A stretch of 64,000 nucleotides of DNA from Amorphochlora amoebiformis (lineage: Eukaryota > Cercozoa > Chlorarachniophyceae): the NCBI GenBank assembly GCA_054601695.1, contig BAAHQB010000330.1, positions 124,001 to 188,000 on the forward strand. Direction: 5' to 3'. Below, piece after piece: positions 1 through 49,267 of this stretch (the first letter of the stretch is position 1; every line of letters begins with the position of its first letter). The notes under the pieces are model-generated. The model was not told the origin of the DNA, ran no database searches, and worked only from the letters and a program-made list of their open reading frames with translations. The position numbers and the translations under genes were made by a program.

Positions 1-40
1 TTATCTCCATAGATATATTAAAATAATATATATATATATT

Positions 41-90
<50 letters not shown>

Positions 91-282
91 AATATATATA
101 TGTATATATATGTATGTTTATATATGCAAACATGTGTATGTCTACATTCGAATATAGAAATGTCTATGTGTACGCAACATTGGAAGTATAATTGCACTCA
201 AAATATAAGTATATGTACATATATATATATGTATATGTATGTGTATATATATATTACATACATACATAGATACATATGTATA

Positions 283-335
<53 letters not shown>

Positions 336-413
336 GACCAAAATAATTTCCCGACGTCGGACCCATAGCGCCTATACATATAGATATACATCTATATACA
401 AACAAACAATATA

Positions 414-470
<57 letters not shown>

Positions 471-726
471 ATGTGTATTTAAATATATGTATGTATATAT
501 ATATATGTATATATATAAACATTTATGTACATACATATATATATATATATACATCTACATATACATATATATATTTATAATATAATAATAATAATAATAA
601 TAATAACAAAAATAATTGTATACATACACATACATATGTATATATACGTATATATACATATAAATATACATATATATGTGTTACACATACATTGTTGAAA
701 GATGTACATACATGCATACATACAGT

Positions 727-759
<33 letters not shown>

Positions 760-764
760 ATATT

Positions 765-847
<83 letters not shown>

Positions 848-909
848 TATATTATATATATATATATGTATGTATATATATATATATATGTATATATTAT
901 ATATTATAT

Positions 910-952
<43 letters not shown>

Positions 953-1006
953 TAAATATATATATATATATTATATACACACACACTCACACACACATAC
1001 ACACAC

Positions 1007-1055
<49 letters not shown>

Positions 1056-1066
1056 CATGTAATATC
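1..1066. repeat. TA microsatellite block with an AC tract
   Basis: Nearly uninterrupted (TA)n with short TATG/TACA variants, an AAT tract near 584-606 and an (AC)n tract near 977-1038. Open frames here are only Tyr-Ile and Thr-His repeats. No gene is visible. Confidence 0.95.
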
Positions 1067-1728
1067 TGTACCTGCCATTTGTGATTTTGTCGTACCTTTC
1101 AAAAAGAGGTACGGTTAGGGACAGCATTACAGACAACGTACAAACAAAGTACAGCTATCCATTATAGAATACATCTTGAACTTGGAAATAGAGCTAGGGT
1201 TAGGGACAGCATTACGGACAATGTACAGAGAATGTACAGACAATGTACACATAATATAGGCATGGATAGCATTATAGACATCTTAAACTTGGAAATAGAG
1301 CTAGGGTTAGGGACAGCATTAGAGACAGACAATGTACAGACAATGTACACACAATGTAAGCATGAGGATAGCATTTTAGACAACTTACACTTGGGTTATG
1401 TTGGGTTTATCGTATGATGGATTTGGTTTGTTATGGGTTGGGTTTAGGTTTGTTGTATGATAGATTGGGTTTGTTATGGGTTGGGTGTATGATGGATTGG
1501 TGTTACGAGTATTGGGTTTGTAGTAGTCTGGGTGTATGATGTATTGGGTTTATGATATGTTGGATTGGTTATGGGTTGAATGTATGAGGGATTGGGTTTA
1601 TCATGTGTTCCGTTTATCATGATGTGCAGGATTGGGGAGGCTTTTGGAATGTTCTATACAAAGGTATCCATATATCATAAAAATATACATATACAGACAT
1701 ACAGACATATATACACACATATACATAC

Positions 1729-1734
<6 letters not shown>
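1067..1734. repeat. G/T-rich spacer with two degenerate tandem repeats
   Basis: From about 1165 to 1375 a unit built on 'gctagggttagggacagca' plus 'acaatgtaca' recurs with drift. From about 1395 to 1620 short 'tgggtttgttatgggttgg'-like units recur. Both contain TTAGGG-like words. No exon with acceptor, open frame and donor was found. Confidence 0.7.
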
Positions 1735-1760
<26 letters not shown>

Positions 1761-1811
1761 AGATATATGTATATATATATATAAATGTATACGTATAAAT
1801 ATATATATACA

Positions 1812-1891
<80 letters not shown>

Positions 1892-1894
1892 ATA

Positions 1895-1960
<66 letters not shown>

Positions 1961-1976
1961 CATAAATATACATACA

Positions 1977-2151
1977 CGCGCGCGCGCGCGCGCGCGCGCG
2001 CGCGCGCGCGCGCGCGCGCGCGCGCGCGCGCGCGCGCGCGCGCGCGCGCGCGCGCGCGCGCGCGCGCGCGCGCGCGCGCGCGCGCGCGCGCGCGCGCGCG
2101 CGCGCGCGCGCGCGCGCGCGCGCGCGCGCGCGCGCGCGCGCGCGCGCGCGC

Positions 2152-2166
<15 letters not shown>
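1977..2166. repeat. Perfect (CG)95 dinucleotide array
   Basis: 190 bp of uninterrupted CG alternation, directly joined to (TG)n on the right and preceded by ACAC and (TA)n on the left. Alternating purine-pyrimidine of this kind is the classic Z-DNA-forming sequence. Its perfection suggests recent expansion, or an assembly or polishing artefact. Confidence 0.95.
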
Positions 2167-2568
<402 letters not shown>

Positions 2569-2616
2569 TAATATATATAAAAATGTATATTTATGTATAT
2601 ATATATATACATAAAT

Positions 2617-2663
<47 letters not shown>

Positions 2664-2664
2664 C

Positions 2665-2737
<73 letters not shown>

Positions 2738-2740
2738 ATA

Positions 2741-2781
<41 letters not shown>

Positions 2782-2840
2782 TGCATATTTGCATACAACT
2801 CTCCTCTCTCTCTCTCTATCTCTCTCTCTCTCTCTCTCTC

Positions 2841-2898
<58 letters not shown>

Positions 2899-3038
2899 GT
2901 GTGTATTTATAATATATGTATATGCATATATGTTACATATATGTAGTATTTGTTTACCTCTGCTTTGGTAGGCCGTCTACCATTTATCTTCACAAACTGT
3001 ATTGCAGTTTTCACGCACACATATACACACGCACACCC

Positions 3039-3077
<39 letters not shown>

Positions 3078-3120
3078 TATTTATATATATATATGTTATA
3101 TATATATATATGTATATGTA

Positions 3121-3202
<82 letters not shown>

Positions 3203-3223
3203 CATGGTATATAAACAAATATA

Positions 3224-3256
<33 letters not shown>

Positions 3257-3328
3257 CAATTACATAAATATACATTTTAATTATCTATAATTAAATATAC
3301 TTTAATTATACAATACATGTATGTTTTC

Positions 3329-3371
<43 letters not shown>

Positions 3372-3379
3372 TTTATATT

Positions 3380-3415
<36 letters not shown>

Positions 3416-3451
3416 AATATATAATATACAAAATTACATACACACATATAT

Positions 3452-3521
<70 letters not shown>

Positions 3522-3529
3522 ATATATAT

Positions 3530-3578
<49 letters not shown>

Positions 3579-3653
3579 TACATTGTATTTTACATATGTA
3601 TACACACATGTGCAAGTGTATATAAAAAAATATATATATATATGTATATATAT

Positions 3654-3744
<91 letters not shown>

Positions 3745-3754
3745 TTATTATATG

Positions 3755-3810
<56 letters not shown>

Positions 3811-3851
3811 CATTATATGTAACATATATATATATATATATATATACATAC

Positions 3852-3924
<73 letters not shown>

Positions 3925-3939
3925 GAAGGGTATGATGAC

Positions 3940-3994
3940 CTGATCCATGAGACGATTCAAGTCGAGCTCCACCTCCCCGATCATCTCTGAAAAC
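3940..3994 (-). CDS. Candidate isolated minus-strand exon
   Basis: On the minus strand an acceptor (..TTTATAG or ..TTTTCAG) leads into an open segment ending ATGGATCAG before a GT donor. It reads roughly [17 protein letters not shown], a normal-looking amphipathic peptide next to the TA desert. I could not connect it to further exons, so the gene is unknown and this may be chance. Confidence 0.3.
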
Positions 3995-4478
3995 CTATAA
4001 AATTGCCTCCATTACACTCTGACATCAATCAATCTCAAATCTCACATATAACACGTGGAAAACCACGAGGAGAGGAGAACCGTGAGGGAAATATATGTTG
4101 GAAACCCTCGGATTTGGGCTAGGAAAGGCCGGAAAAGGTGACCACGCAGATTGCGGGCCAGCAAGGAGCTTGCGCCCATCATACTCTTCCCTTACTCTCT
4201 CGCATTGCAACAATATATATTTAAGTTCAAAGTATCCTCGGACCCCGAATCTGACAGGCAGGGGGGGAAGGAAGGGTGGGGGGCGGGAGAACATACTCTG
4301 CCATCTTCCACCGTCATACACTCTTAATCTGTCACTCTCTTTGGTCACGTAAGATTTTGGGAACCTCTAATAGTAGCCAAAACCTCTAATAGTAGCCAAA
4401 ATATCAAAAATGAGTCGTTGGTGAGGAATTCTCAACGTCCGGACAACAGCAAGCCGAAGCGAGCATAAACAATTACAG

Positions 4479-4619
4479 TTGGAGATACCAATGGGATTTA
4501 AAGTATTGCAAGTTTTTAAATCCCACAATCTTGACATGATCCGTGGAATGGCACCAACTTTGGCAGATAATTTGGTCATTCGTGGACGTTTACTAAAAGT
4601 GATTTCTCAAGCACGTTAG
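4479..4619 (+). CDS. Candidate terminal exon, plus strand, unknown gene
   Basis: After a TTACAG acceptor, 46 codons run open to a TAG stop, beginning LEIPMGFKVLQVF and ending RGRLLKVISQAR. Composition is ordinary protein, without TA-repeat bias. No upstream exon was identified. The opposite strand is also open here, so strand and reality are uncertain. It would belong to a gene upstream of gene A. Confidence 0.3.
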   Translation: MEIPMGFKVLQVFKSHNLDMIRGMAPTLADNLVIRGRLLKVISQAR

Positions 4620-5353
4620 AGCGAGTTCTTCGAAGCCTGGTTGTATACTCGACCGGTATGTAAATTTCACCCTTTGTCCGTGCGAGACACGATTGTTGCC
4701 CTATGTGACACTTGCATTGAGTACATCTGGGTTCTGAGGGAGACGAACGACCTCAAATTTCGTGTATTCTTCACGACACTCGGGCCAAGTAGGTGGGGTG
4801 AATTTCGATCTCATTCGTCATATAATACGTCAATCCATATCGACACAAATTTGAAAGTATCACAACTTGTATTTCATTTCGTTCTAGCTCCGGTGGGGAA
4901 AGCAGCCAAGAATGACGGTTACTTTTTCTCCGATACAGTTTCAACATCCCTCCACCGTCACGTGACCCTTGTTTCAAGGGTTGCATCGTGACACCATTGG
5001 GTGACTGCGTCAATTCAAATTTGGCACGTGCGGGGCTATCCCGTCGCGGCTATGGTTCCGACTGTGTTCTTCCGAGCGGTATCGATATCAGGGGTATTAT
5101 GCGTGTTCGGAGGGGTTGTGAAGGTCGAGAACTCGTTCAGCAGGTAAGGAGTGACATAGTGAGGATACTCTCATTCTTTTACTCCATCGAAGCTCGCATT
5201 ATTGTTGGATAATACCCCGTGACACCTTGGGCCATTGAGCGAAAGCTTATTTCCGCGCGGGATTAGTGGGGTTCAATATTCCCACATTCACATCTGGAGT
5301 ACCCGGGTGCTACCTTGAGTGACACCCTACTGGCGCAAAAGTACCTTGAGTAG
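4620..5353. other. Unique sequence, probable 5' part of gene A
   Basis: Non-repetitive DNA of near-balanced composition directly upstream of the first recognisable RCC1 exon. It probably holds the promoter and first exon(s) of gene A, including the signal peptide a type I receptor should have. A Cys-containing open stretch ending in a GTAAGG donor near 5145 is a candidate exon, but no motif confirms it. The start codon is therefore not assigned. Confidence 0.4.
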
Positions 5354-28330
<22,977 letters not shown>

Positions 28331-29327
28331 TGCGTGTGCACGAGTATGAGTATGGTACATTTATTGAACATAGAAACGTGTAACAACAGTAATACCAATG
28401 ACCGTAACATATTAGATGCGAAAAATGAATCAATCGATAGTCCAAACGCGGGGCGGAAGTGCACGTCCATGTAGATCTAGTAGATGTAGCCAGGCAGCCG
28501 GGTTGCAACAGCGGCTGTCGAACTTCAAGTTTGCGATGATCTGACTTTGTCTTTAACAACCTAGACAACCGGCTGAAATCATAAAAAATGTTACAGTAGA
28601 ATCTAGAGAATCTAGAAGACATGATTGGATCTAAGTACTTTATCGCTAGTATCAGCTAGATCCGGTATTCTAGGTGTTCGGTACAACTCAGCTAATCCGG
28701 AGTGTACACCAGTAACTTAAGTGACTGGAGTGAGCCAGCCTGATGAAATCTCAATAGATCTTATTAAGTCACCTTAGGTCACATGATGTAGTCTCTGTAG
28801 ATTTATGGGTACTACTGTTAGTACTATGTTCATTATCCGATGTTCTAGTTAGAGATCTACTGATCTACTAGTAGAATTTAAGTAGATCACAATAAAATTT
28901 ACTAGACATCAAGCTTATCACTAAGTACTAGGGCTATAATCTTCAAGATAATCTACTACTAACTACAGTAATAGTACTTGAAATGTTGGGTGCAAGAGTC
29001 ATAATGGCACGACATACAGTAGGATCAACAGTCTAGATAGTTACGAGTATGATGCAATACGAATTATTAGGAAACTTGCACTGGGCTTGGCACAGGTTAA
29101 CATTGACAGCCACAATATTATATCGCGCCCTACCAACCGCACTAACATTCTTTCCTACTGTGTTGTATATCTAATGTAGTATATGTGTGTAAATGCATAC
29201 ATCTAGTACATATGTATAAGAAATCATATCTATATGGAAATACATGCACAAGAAATACATGTACAGAAATACGGATGTGACTTAGTATCTGAGTTTCTCC
29301 CGAGCTTGATTTTTTTTGGTGGTAAAT
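28331..29327. other. CTAG-rich spacer between convergent genes A and B
   Basis: Non-TA-repeat DNA in which CTAG and AGATCTAG-like palindromic words are conspicuously frequent (e.g. 28475, 28650, 28860-28900). No acceptor-ORF-donor combination was found. The same texture appears at 37.7-38.45, 43.1-43.75 and 62.05-62.5 kb. Confidence 0.6.
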
Positions 29328-37060
<7,733 letters not shown>

Positions 37061-38513
37061 CTTATTTCAATAAATCTCTTGCACACGAAGGGATGAGGCC
37101 AGTTGGTTTCTGAGTGCGGATAGTTGTGCGATCTGACCACGCGACGTTTGGGCGCGATAGGAAGAAGGAAGCGCGGAGATTGCGGCGGGTTGTCGAAATT
37201 TGAGTTGTTGCTGTTTCATTAACAAGTTTAGCGATCGTTTCAATCTTCTTCATGGATTTTATTAGGTATTCTCTGCAGTTTTCCTAATAATCCTTTAATA
37301 ATACACTCAAGCTTGATCTCCTTGATTGCGAAACTATGGGAAACTGTAGTTAAAACTTACAAGTGAGCTTGCTTCCCGAGGCCCAGTTGAACTTATGCAG
37401 CACGTGGACGTTGAACTTATGCAACACGTGGACGCAGTGCGCGATATTGGAAGCGAATTGAAGTGAGGAGACGTGGGCAGATAGTGTGGCAAGGGATGGT
37501 AAGAGGAGACATGAGCTCATTTTCATGTCAGTTCGTACTCAACCCAACCTTCGTTCATAATTTACACCCAACTCCCCGATCCAATGTCCGGCTCCGGTAC
37601 TTTGTAGTTGAGATTCTGATGCTTCATTTATTCATTTATTAGCTGGACACGCCGCATAATGTACTACTGCTATGATTATACTGTATGATTATACTGTATG
37701 ATTATACTCAAGATAATTTATTCATCATTAATTTATTAGAACAATCGTATAACTTAGGCTGGTATTTGCGGCTATCTATAGTTAGTACTACAATACGTGT
37801 AGCTTAGTGACTATATCCTATCTGTGGATATACAACAGTATCATATATTTAGTCTAGCCTAGTAATCTAGGCTCTGAGGTAGTATCAACAATTCAATAAA
37901 TTCATTACTGCTGTATAATATTAAAATTAAGAAACGTGATAATTAAATTTACTAAGCATTCATGACAGATTACAATGATCATGCCGGATTTACATGGAAA
38001 TTTAAAAATCTCTACAAAACAAATTTTTCAAATCCAATGCACGTAGTGAATAGAATCTTTTGAATATTTAAATTTACGTCAGACTAGCTCTAGTAACACC
38101 GTAGTTGTGCCCCAGATCAAGTCCAGATGTCATACATCTGTAATAGATTCTGTATACAAGCATAATCATCTAGGTAGTCTAGATCATCTTTACACTAGTA
38201 GGCCGCATGATCTAGATGATGTCATTTGGTTAGTCTAGATCTAGTAGATCTACTGCATATAATTATCTAGTCGATTAATCGTGAAACTTGCCATCAAAAA
38301 CTGCAAGTTTTGTACAACATGTGCTCTACGAGTAATTCATCGCAAGTGTACCGCTGATAGCTAGTAAATTATCTAGGATCTAGAGAATATGTCTAGTATG
38401 TACGTCTAACAATTACGCACATCAACATGCCAAGTTCATAGATCTAGAACTTGACCCTCTAGACCCGTGTCGGAAAGCTCCAAGATCATCAGCTCAAAAT
38501 GAGCGAATGTATA
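37061..38513. other. Spacer between genes B and C
   Basis: 37061-37560 is unique sequence upstream of the gene B start (likely promoter/5' UTR; no TATA box can be assigned). 37600-38470 is AT-rich with frequent CTAG and GATCTAG words. No exons were recognised. Confidence 0.55.
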
Positions 38514-41747
<3,234 letters not shown>

Positions 41748-42725
41748 TTTCAATTCGCTCTGGCCACACGGAATGGTTGAGGGAAGGGATGTTCTCGTTT
41801 ACTCCTTTGGCCAAGAGCTCGGGTTGGTTGGGTTCTGGGCCAATTGCTGGTCGTTCCAGACACAAGAGATATATTGGCCGGGCTGATCACGGCTGCTCAC
41901 GCTGCTCGCTTATCACGAAACGATTGGATCCTGGCGTTTCGGATTTCTATCAAACCAATACTCCCCATGCGCATGACATGACTCATATCTTCTTCGGTTC
42001 ACGCTGCTATAGTTCCCCCTAACCAGGGCGCATGCCTCGTGTCGCCATCGTGACGCCATCTCCGATGTCCAGCAATACCATCTTGGATTCAATAAGTAAT
42101 ATGGACGTCGGAACCGAACAGAATAATACATGACATGATGATCAAAGTTACACTGATTTTCAAGTTGAAGCTTTTAAAGAAGGCAAGAGCTGTTTTGGCT
42201 GTGTTGACGCTTGAAGTCTTGTTAATCAACATTCAAGACATAACCTGATCGCCCGTCGATGGAACAGTGTGAGACGATCTAACTTTATTTGTCATGTCCA
42301 CTCGGACCCCACAAAGTGCCCTCCCAGCATCCCTATGCACCCGGTCAGAGAACAGAAATTCATTATGTTGTCTCTCCCTAGAGCAGAAACCCATGATGAG
42401 GTCTCTCCCTAACGTGACAGTCTCAAAATCTCTCAAGGCACTACGAAATAAAGGAGGCATAGAAAGGAATTCTGCACCATAGTCAAACGCAGGACAAGAA
42501 TTGCCACCACCACTCCTTGTCTCCGGATCTCGAAGATAGATCGTTGATTATGTTTTGCTACTGCCGAAATTCACCGACATTTCTCATTCCCTCCCTCTCA
42601 TTCTCTCATTGTAGCCGCAAAATCAAGTCCCCCCTCGTCAATCAACGATTCCACAATATGACTAGGACAACAGTATACCCAAAAGACCTGAATGTGTCCA
42701 GAAATCGTTTATGTCTCAAGCTTCG

Positions 42726-42758
<33 letters not shown>

Positions 42759-42802
42759 CACAATATATATGCACACACACACACACACACACACACTCTA
42801 GA

Positions 42803-42876
<74 letters not shown>

Positions 42877-42900
42877 TAGTACTATATATAGTACTACTGA
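41748..42900. other. 5' flank of gene C, no assigned exon
   Basis: Mostly unique, balanced-composition DNA with short open frames on both strands and no recognisable motif. A minus-strand patch near 42487-42535 (RRQGVVVAILVLRLTM) has an acceptor and a donor and could be a membrane-helix exon of an unresolved gene. A (TA)n and (AC)n stretch starts at about 42725. Confidence 0.4.
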
Positions 42901-42922
42901 GTCTGACTGACCGATGATCATG

Positions 42923-42924
<2 letters not shown>

Positions 42925-42976
<52 letters not shown>

Positions 42977-43125
42977 AGATATATATATATATACTAGATA
43001 TATATCTAGATATATATATATATACTAGATATATCTAGTATATATATATATCTAGATATATATGTGCTAGATATATATATATATATACTAGATATATATA
43101 TATACAATATATGTAAAAATATCAT
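42925..43125. repeat. TA array with palindromic TCTAGATATATATATACTAGA units
   Basis: (TA)n broken every 20-25 bp by TCTAGA or ACTAGA, giving nested inverted repeats. Confidence 0.8.
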
Positions 43126-43334
43126 TGTATACATCTCATAGTTACTACTTACAGTAGAGTTAGGATACCCTAGATACCTGTACTATAATACTGCCATCAT
43201 CGGATAGTATACTACCAGATCTAGCAGATCCAGGTAGGTATACCCTAGATACCTAGGATACCTAGTACTAGAGTAGTTACCGTTCATGACTTACTAGTTT
43301 AATTAAATTTTGCTAATGAACCACGTGAACAGCT

Positions 43335-43765
43335 AGAATCTATAGATCTTGAGCATCTAGAGCATCTATCTAGATCTAGGGATACACCTGTAATGTAGTG
43401 CATCTAGAGCATCTACTAGATCTAGAGTAGGCCATCTACTAGATCCAGAGCATCTACCGCATCTAGAGCATCTATAGCTTAGAGCATCTAGAGCATCTAG
43501 CTAGAGCCTAGAGCATCTAGAGCCTAGAGCATCTAGAGCCTAGAGCATCTAGAGCCTGGAGCATCTAGAGCATCTAAAGCCCAGAGCATAGAGCATCTAG
43601 AGCCTAGAGCATCTAGAGCATCTAGAGCCTAGAGCATCTAGAGCTTAGCAGCATCTAGAGCCTAAGGCATCTGCCATAGAGAATCTAGAGCATCTAGAGC
43701 CTAAAGAGTATCTCGAGCATCTAAAGCATAGTCCGTAGCCAGTGCGGACTGCGGAGCACTCTCTA
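43335..43765. repeat. 'gagcatctagagcctagagc' minisatellite
   Basis: More than 20 drifting 9-19 bp units built from 'gagcatcta' and 'gagccta'. CTAG occurs at nearly every unit boundary. Noncoding, with stops in most frames. Confidence 0.9.
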
Positions 43766-43833
43766 AAATCTGAGATGGTCTTTCTTCCACTCTTTAGATT
43801 CAAGAGATTCTAAATGTACCATCTAATGTGTAA

Positions 43834-43977
43834 ATCTATTTACCTGTACGTCCTCACCGTAAATTGTGCGAAGTGCGTGCTAGAGTTCAAAAGTTGAAGA
43901 AGTTTGATATCGAATACTTGGAAAACTTGGAAGAATTGGAACTCTTCCGCTCCATCACGTTCGAACGCGTACCCTAA
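43834..43977 (+). CDS. Candidate terminal exon with coiled-coil-like C-terminus
   Basis: An open plus-strand segment ends at TAA (43975-43977) and encodes LCEVRARVQKLKKFDIEYLE followed by a Glu/Leu-rich stretch and FERVP. Heptad-like Leu/Glu/Lys spacing suggests a helix. No upstream exon could be linked across the CTAG minisatellite. Its acceptor is ambiguous and it may be chance. Confidence 0.3.
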   Translation: MYLPVRPHRKLCEVRARVQKLKKFDIEYLENLEELELFRSITFERVP

Positions 43978-43989
43978 CGATAAGCATCA

Positions 43990-44945
<956 letters not shown>

Positions 44946-44950
44946 CAAAC

Positions 44951-45468
44951 CTTTCAGTCGGCCTCAAACTCGCTCTCCTCCGCCGCGGCGGCGGAGACGG
45001 TGAATCGGACGACGTCGGCATTGATAGCCTTTCACTCTGACTTACTCCTGTCCCTCCAGACTGACCCTGACTCGAATTCCAAGTGCCTCTGGAACCCCCG
45101 GAAATCAATTTCGCGCTACCAGAAGAATTCGATCTTCCACGGGAGAAAGATGCATTAGTTGACATTTTTGGTGCAGGGATGGACTTGAGGCCGTCGACCA
45201 TGGACTTGCGACGCGGGGAGAGTTTCTTCATGCGGAAGGCTAGGGGGTCGTCTCTGGGTATGTATGGGGTTTGAACATAAGTGTGTGATTACGTGTAATA
45301 TGTCTAGTGTATGTATGTGTGTAAATATACATATACATATACATATACATATATATATTAGATATAATGAAAAAAATGTCTTGTATACATTTATTTATAT
45401 TACATAACACATAAATATTTTACACATTTTTTTTAAAAGTAATACGTAAATTATACATTTATACGTTA

Positions 45469-45530
<62 letters not shown>

Positions 45531-45660
45531 ATATATATGTATATAGATATACATATATACACATATATATATATATATACACATATATAATATGCATATG
45601 CATATGCATGCATGTAAGTATAATATATTTTACATCTACACATATTATTACATGTTTATA

Positions 45661-45707
<47 letters not shown>

Positions 45708-45743
45708 ATATATTATATATATATATATAATATATATATATGT

Positions 45744-45792
<49 letters not shown>

Positions 45793-46255
45793 ATGTTTAA
45801 TATGTTCACTATTATATCACATAACATATGCACGTATATGTTATCTTCTGCTTGATATCTCCATCCCAGACATACATACTTACATAAAAATCCAAACACA
45901 TACCTTCCCCTTATCGACAAAACACCCAAAGACTTCCTCCGCGGCGGATGCTTCACTTCTTCCGCTCCAGATGTCTTTGTCCTCTTACCCACCCCATTTT
46001 CCTTCTCCCCCTTCCCCTCTTCGAATCCTTTCTTCCCTTCTCCCTCCCCATTTTCCTCCCCCTTCCCCTCTTCGAATCCCTTCTTCCCTTTACCCTCCCG
46101 CAGCATAACACTTAACGCGCTCAACTCGCCATTCATTCCTTCAATGTTCCTCTCTATTGCATCCTTCCTATCCTCACCCTCTCTCTCCTCCTCTGGAGTG
46201 GAAGACGGAGGCATGTCAAAGGATCTTGGAGTGGCGACCGGATTCATAGGAGCCT
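44951..46255 (-). CDS. Gene D: low-complexity charged protein, internal exons
   Basis: Two exons join in phase: 46255-45904 and 45253-44951. The first reads from [16 protein letters not shown] into an acidic-basic stretch with an internal duplication of EEGKGE/GKKGF units (46000-46090), ending [15 protein letters not shown]. The second continues [20 protein letters not shown] into Ser/Gly-rich sequence and [12 protein letters not shown], ending phase 2 at a GTTTGT donor. RRKS and SPRR sites look like kinase/CDK phospho-sites on a disordered nuclear or regulatory protein (inference). An upstream exon ending at 46505 (phase 1) may supply the start. The 3' end lies beyond the TA block and was not found. 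Confidence 0.5.
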
Positions 46256-46504
46256 CTGCATACTCCGATTTTGTGAATCTTTATACGGAGAGGTGGGATG
46301 GGGTTGAAGCAAGGACTTAAAAGACTTTTTCGCGCCCTCCTCCAAGCAGAAGGAAAGAAAAATAGCACTTCCGGTGGGTTGTCGTCTTTCCTGTGAACGC
46401 TCTGTGACTTCTCGAGATGTTATGGAGATTCCAATGAAAACCCGGCAATCCTCCCGATAATAGAGATCTCCAGAGACTTTCCTTCGACTAGAGTACCGGG
46501 GAAC

Positions 46505-46790
46505 CCCGGGACAGGAGATTCCCCAGAGATCTCCAAGTATTCGCCGCTTGGCTATTGTGGTCGCACAACAGCACCCAAAACGAGATGCGCGAAGGCTGCT
46601 CCGTGCGGCAAAGACTTGCGATTTTCGCATCGATTTTCGCGGTCTTGGCGCGGGCAGGGCCTGTCGCTGGCACCGCGGTTAAGCCCTTCTCGTTGAGCGC
46701 CGCCACATCGCCAAGAATCAGCCGGGACCTCGGGGGAGCTCTGGCTAGGGTGCAGGCCGGTGGTGTAACGAGGCTGGTGAGGGTGCACCT
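46505..46790 (-). CDS. Candidate upstream exon of gene D
   Basis: The minus-strand frame with coherent codon use reads ..ARAPPRSRLILGDVAALNEK.. then a Thr/Ala/Lys-rich stretch and ..FWVLLCDHNSQAANTW, ending at a phase-1 donor (CGGG|GTTCC) that fits the acceptor at 46255. The 'LILGD' context is faintly cyclin-N-terminus-like but too short to call. The 5' boundary is unknown. Overlapping frames on both strands are also open, so the reading frame is uncertain. Confidence 0.35.
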
Positions 46791-46972
46791 TGTATTTTCT
46801 GGATATTTCTGAAATTTCGGGTGTGGTCGACGAATTCATACTATTCTCGACGAAAATCCCTTCTACAAGAGTCACATATTTCCCTTTCAATTCCGCGTGG
46901 TATACCCCCCTGTGCAGCGATATAGGTTTCCATCAATGTAGCCCACCCAACTTGACCCGCTCTCTCTTCCCC

Positions 46973-47224
46973 ATGGTTTTCTCAGCCTTTCCAACGCGAA
47001 TTGCGAAGATCACACACCCGGAGCCCTCTCACGACCACAAAACAGTAGGGGGAAAACTATTCTAAGTTTGTAATGAGGAACGTTTTTGATCGTTTGTTGG
47101 TTCCGCTGTACTCACTCGACCCCAAGCCTCAATCTAAGTCCTAATCCTAACCCTTAATGTTACTACAGCTTCCCGCTAATCAGTCGTGCTCTCGCAATAT
47201 CTCCGGTGAGTACTAACATACCTG

Positions 47225-47262
<38 letters not shown>

Positions 47263-47263
47263 C

Positions 47264-47334
<71 letters not shown>

Positions 47335-47348
47335 CATATATATTATGC

Positions 47349-47388
<40 letters not shown>

Positions 47389-47389
47389 A

Positions 47390-47463
<74 letters not shown>

Positions 47464-47502
47464 AACACACAAATATATATATATATGTATATATATAATA
47501 TA

Positions 47503-47552
<50 letters not shown>

Positions 47553-47767
47553 TAATAGATATATGTATATAATATAATATATTGTATATATGTATAAATA
47601 TATCTTTACACATATGGATATATTTACATAAGCACATAAAAAAGCAGATACGTATATAGTACACACATGTAATTAAACACATACACATACATATATGTAC
47701 ATACATAATAATATATATATATATATATATAATGTATATGTTTTTATATGCATGTATATATTTTATA

Positions 47768-47800
<33 letters not shown>

Positions 47801-48218
47801 TACTCATAAACACCACGCATATTAAGTACATGTACACATACATACGTCCACACATACATACAACAAATGAATGACATTACCTAATGCTTCAAGCGCACAG
47901 GTAGCAAACACACAACAGACATCTACCTATAGAATTGAACATCACGCATACATATTTAATGCACACTTCTAAGGTGGAGGACGATAATGGCGACGGGTGT
48001 GAGCTGACGGAAAAAGAAAGGGACCGAAATTTTATGTTGATAACTATCATATATTTCAGCAAGGTTATGTGATATATGTAGTCCGTTAAATATCATATAT
48101 TTCAGCAAGGTTATGTGATATATGTACTCTGTATGTGATGTTCGTAAATAGAAATGTAGTTGAAGATATGTCATGTACATATATGTATATGTATATATTT
48201 ATATGTATATGTATATAT

Positions 48219-48256
<38 letters not shown>

Positions 48257-48339
48257 GTGTACATGTAGACATATATATGTACATATATAGATATATATAT
48301 ATATATGCTTAAATATATACGTATTCATAAATATATATA

Positions 48340-48379
<40 letters not shown>

Positions 48380-49079
48380 TATATATTATTCACACATTAG
48401 TGTATGTATGTATCTACGTAGATAGGTGAATAGTATGTATGTATATATATATATATATATATAATATACATGTATATATAATCATATATATATATGTATG
48501 TATGACATACATATATAAAAATGTATAAAATGTTAATCATTATCTATCATTCAGGGATTACACACACATATATATTAAATATATATATATATATATACTG
48601 GTATATATATATATATATATACATATATGTACATTCAATTAATCAAAAATACATATATATAATTAACCCAGGTACTAGCCAATATCTTGACGATTACCAC
48701 TGGCCCTGAGATTGCAACACGTCATTTCGGACCAGGACAGGTATTAGGGTTGGGATCAGATTATTCACCATGTCTTACTCGGAGGACTCCTGCTTAGCAA
48801 GCGGGGATCCCCGGGGATTCCCCGCGTTCCTATCAAGCCTCCAACGGCCATTGACTCCTCCACATTGTGGGACTATAGGGCTGTTAGGGCTAGGGTTAGG
48901 GTTAGGGTTAGGGTTAGGGTTAGGGTTAGGGTTAGGATCAGATTGTTCAGCATGTCTTAGCCCGAGGGTCATTCACTCCGCCACTTGTGGGGCTGTTTAT
49001 ACTGGGAGTGACTTATTAGGGTTAGGATTAGGGTTAGGGTTATAATGTTTTGTATACATGTAATTTAATATATATATAT

Positions 49080-49111
<32 letters not shown>

Positions 49112-49187
49112 GTGTGTGTATCTTTGTGTGTGAGTGTCTGTGTTAAGATGATAATGATATGCATATATATATATATAGATGATAATG

Positions 49188-49228
<41 letters not shown>

Positions 49229-49235
49229 TATATAC

Positions 49236-49267
<32 letters not shown>

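Noticed and set aside
46555-46812. Plus-strand frame with a signal-peptide-like start (RLAIFASIFAVLARAGPVAG)
   Set aside because: Possible first exon of gene F, but no donor gives the phase needed at 47169 and the minus strand has an equally coherent frame; left unassigned.
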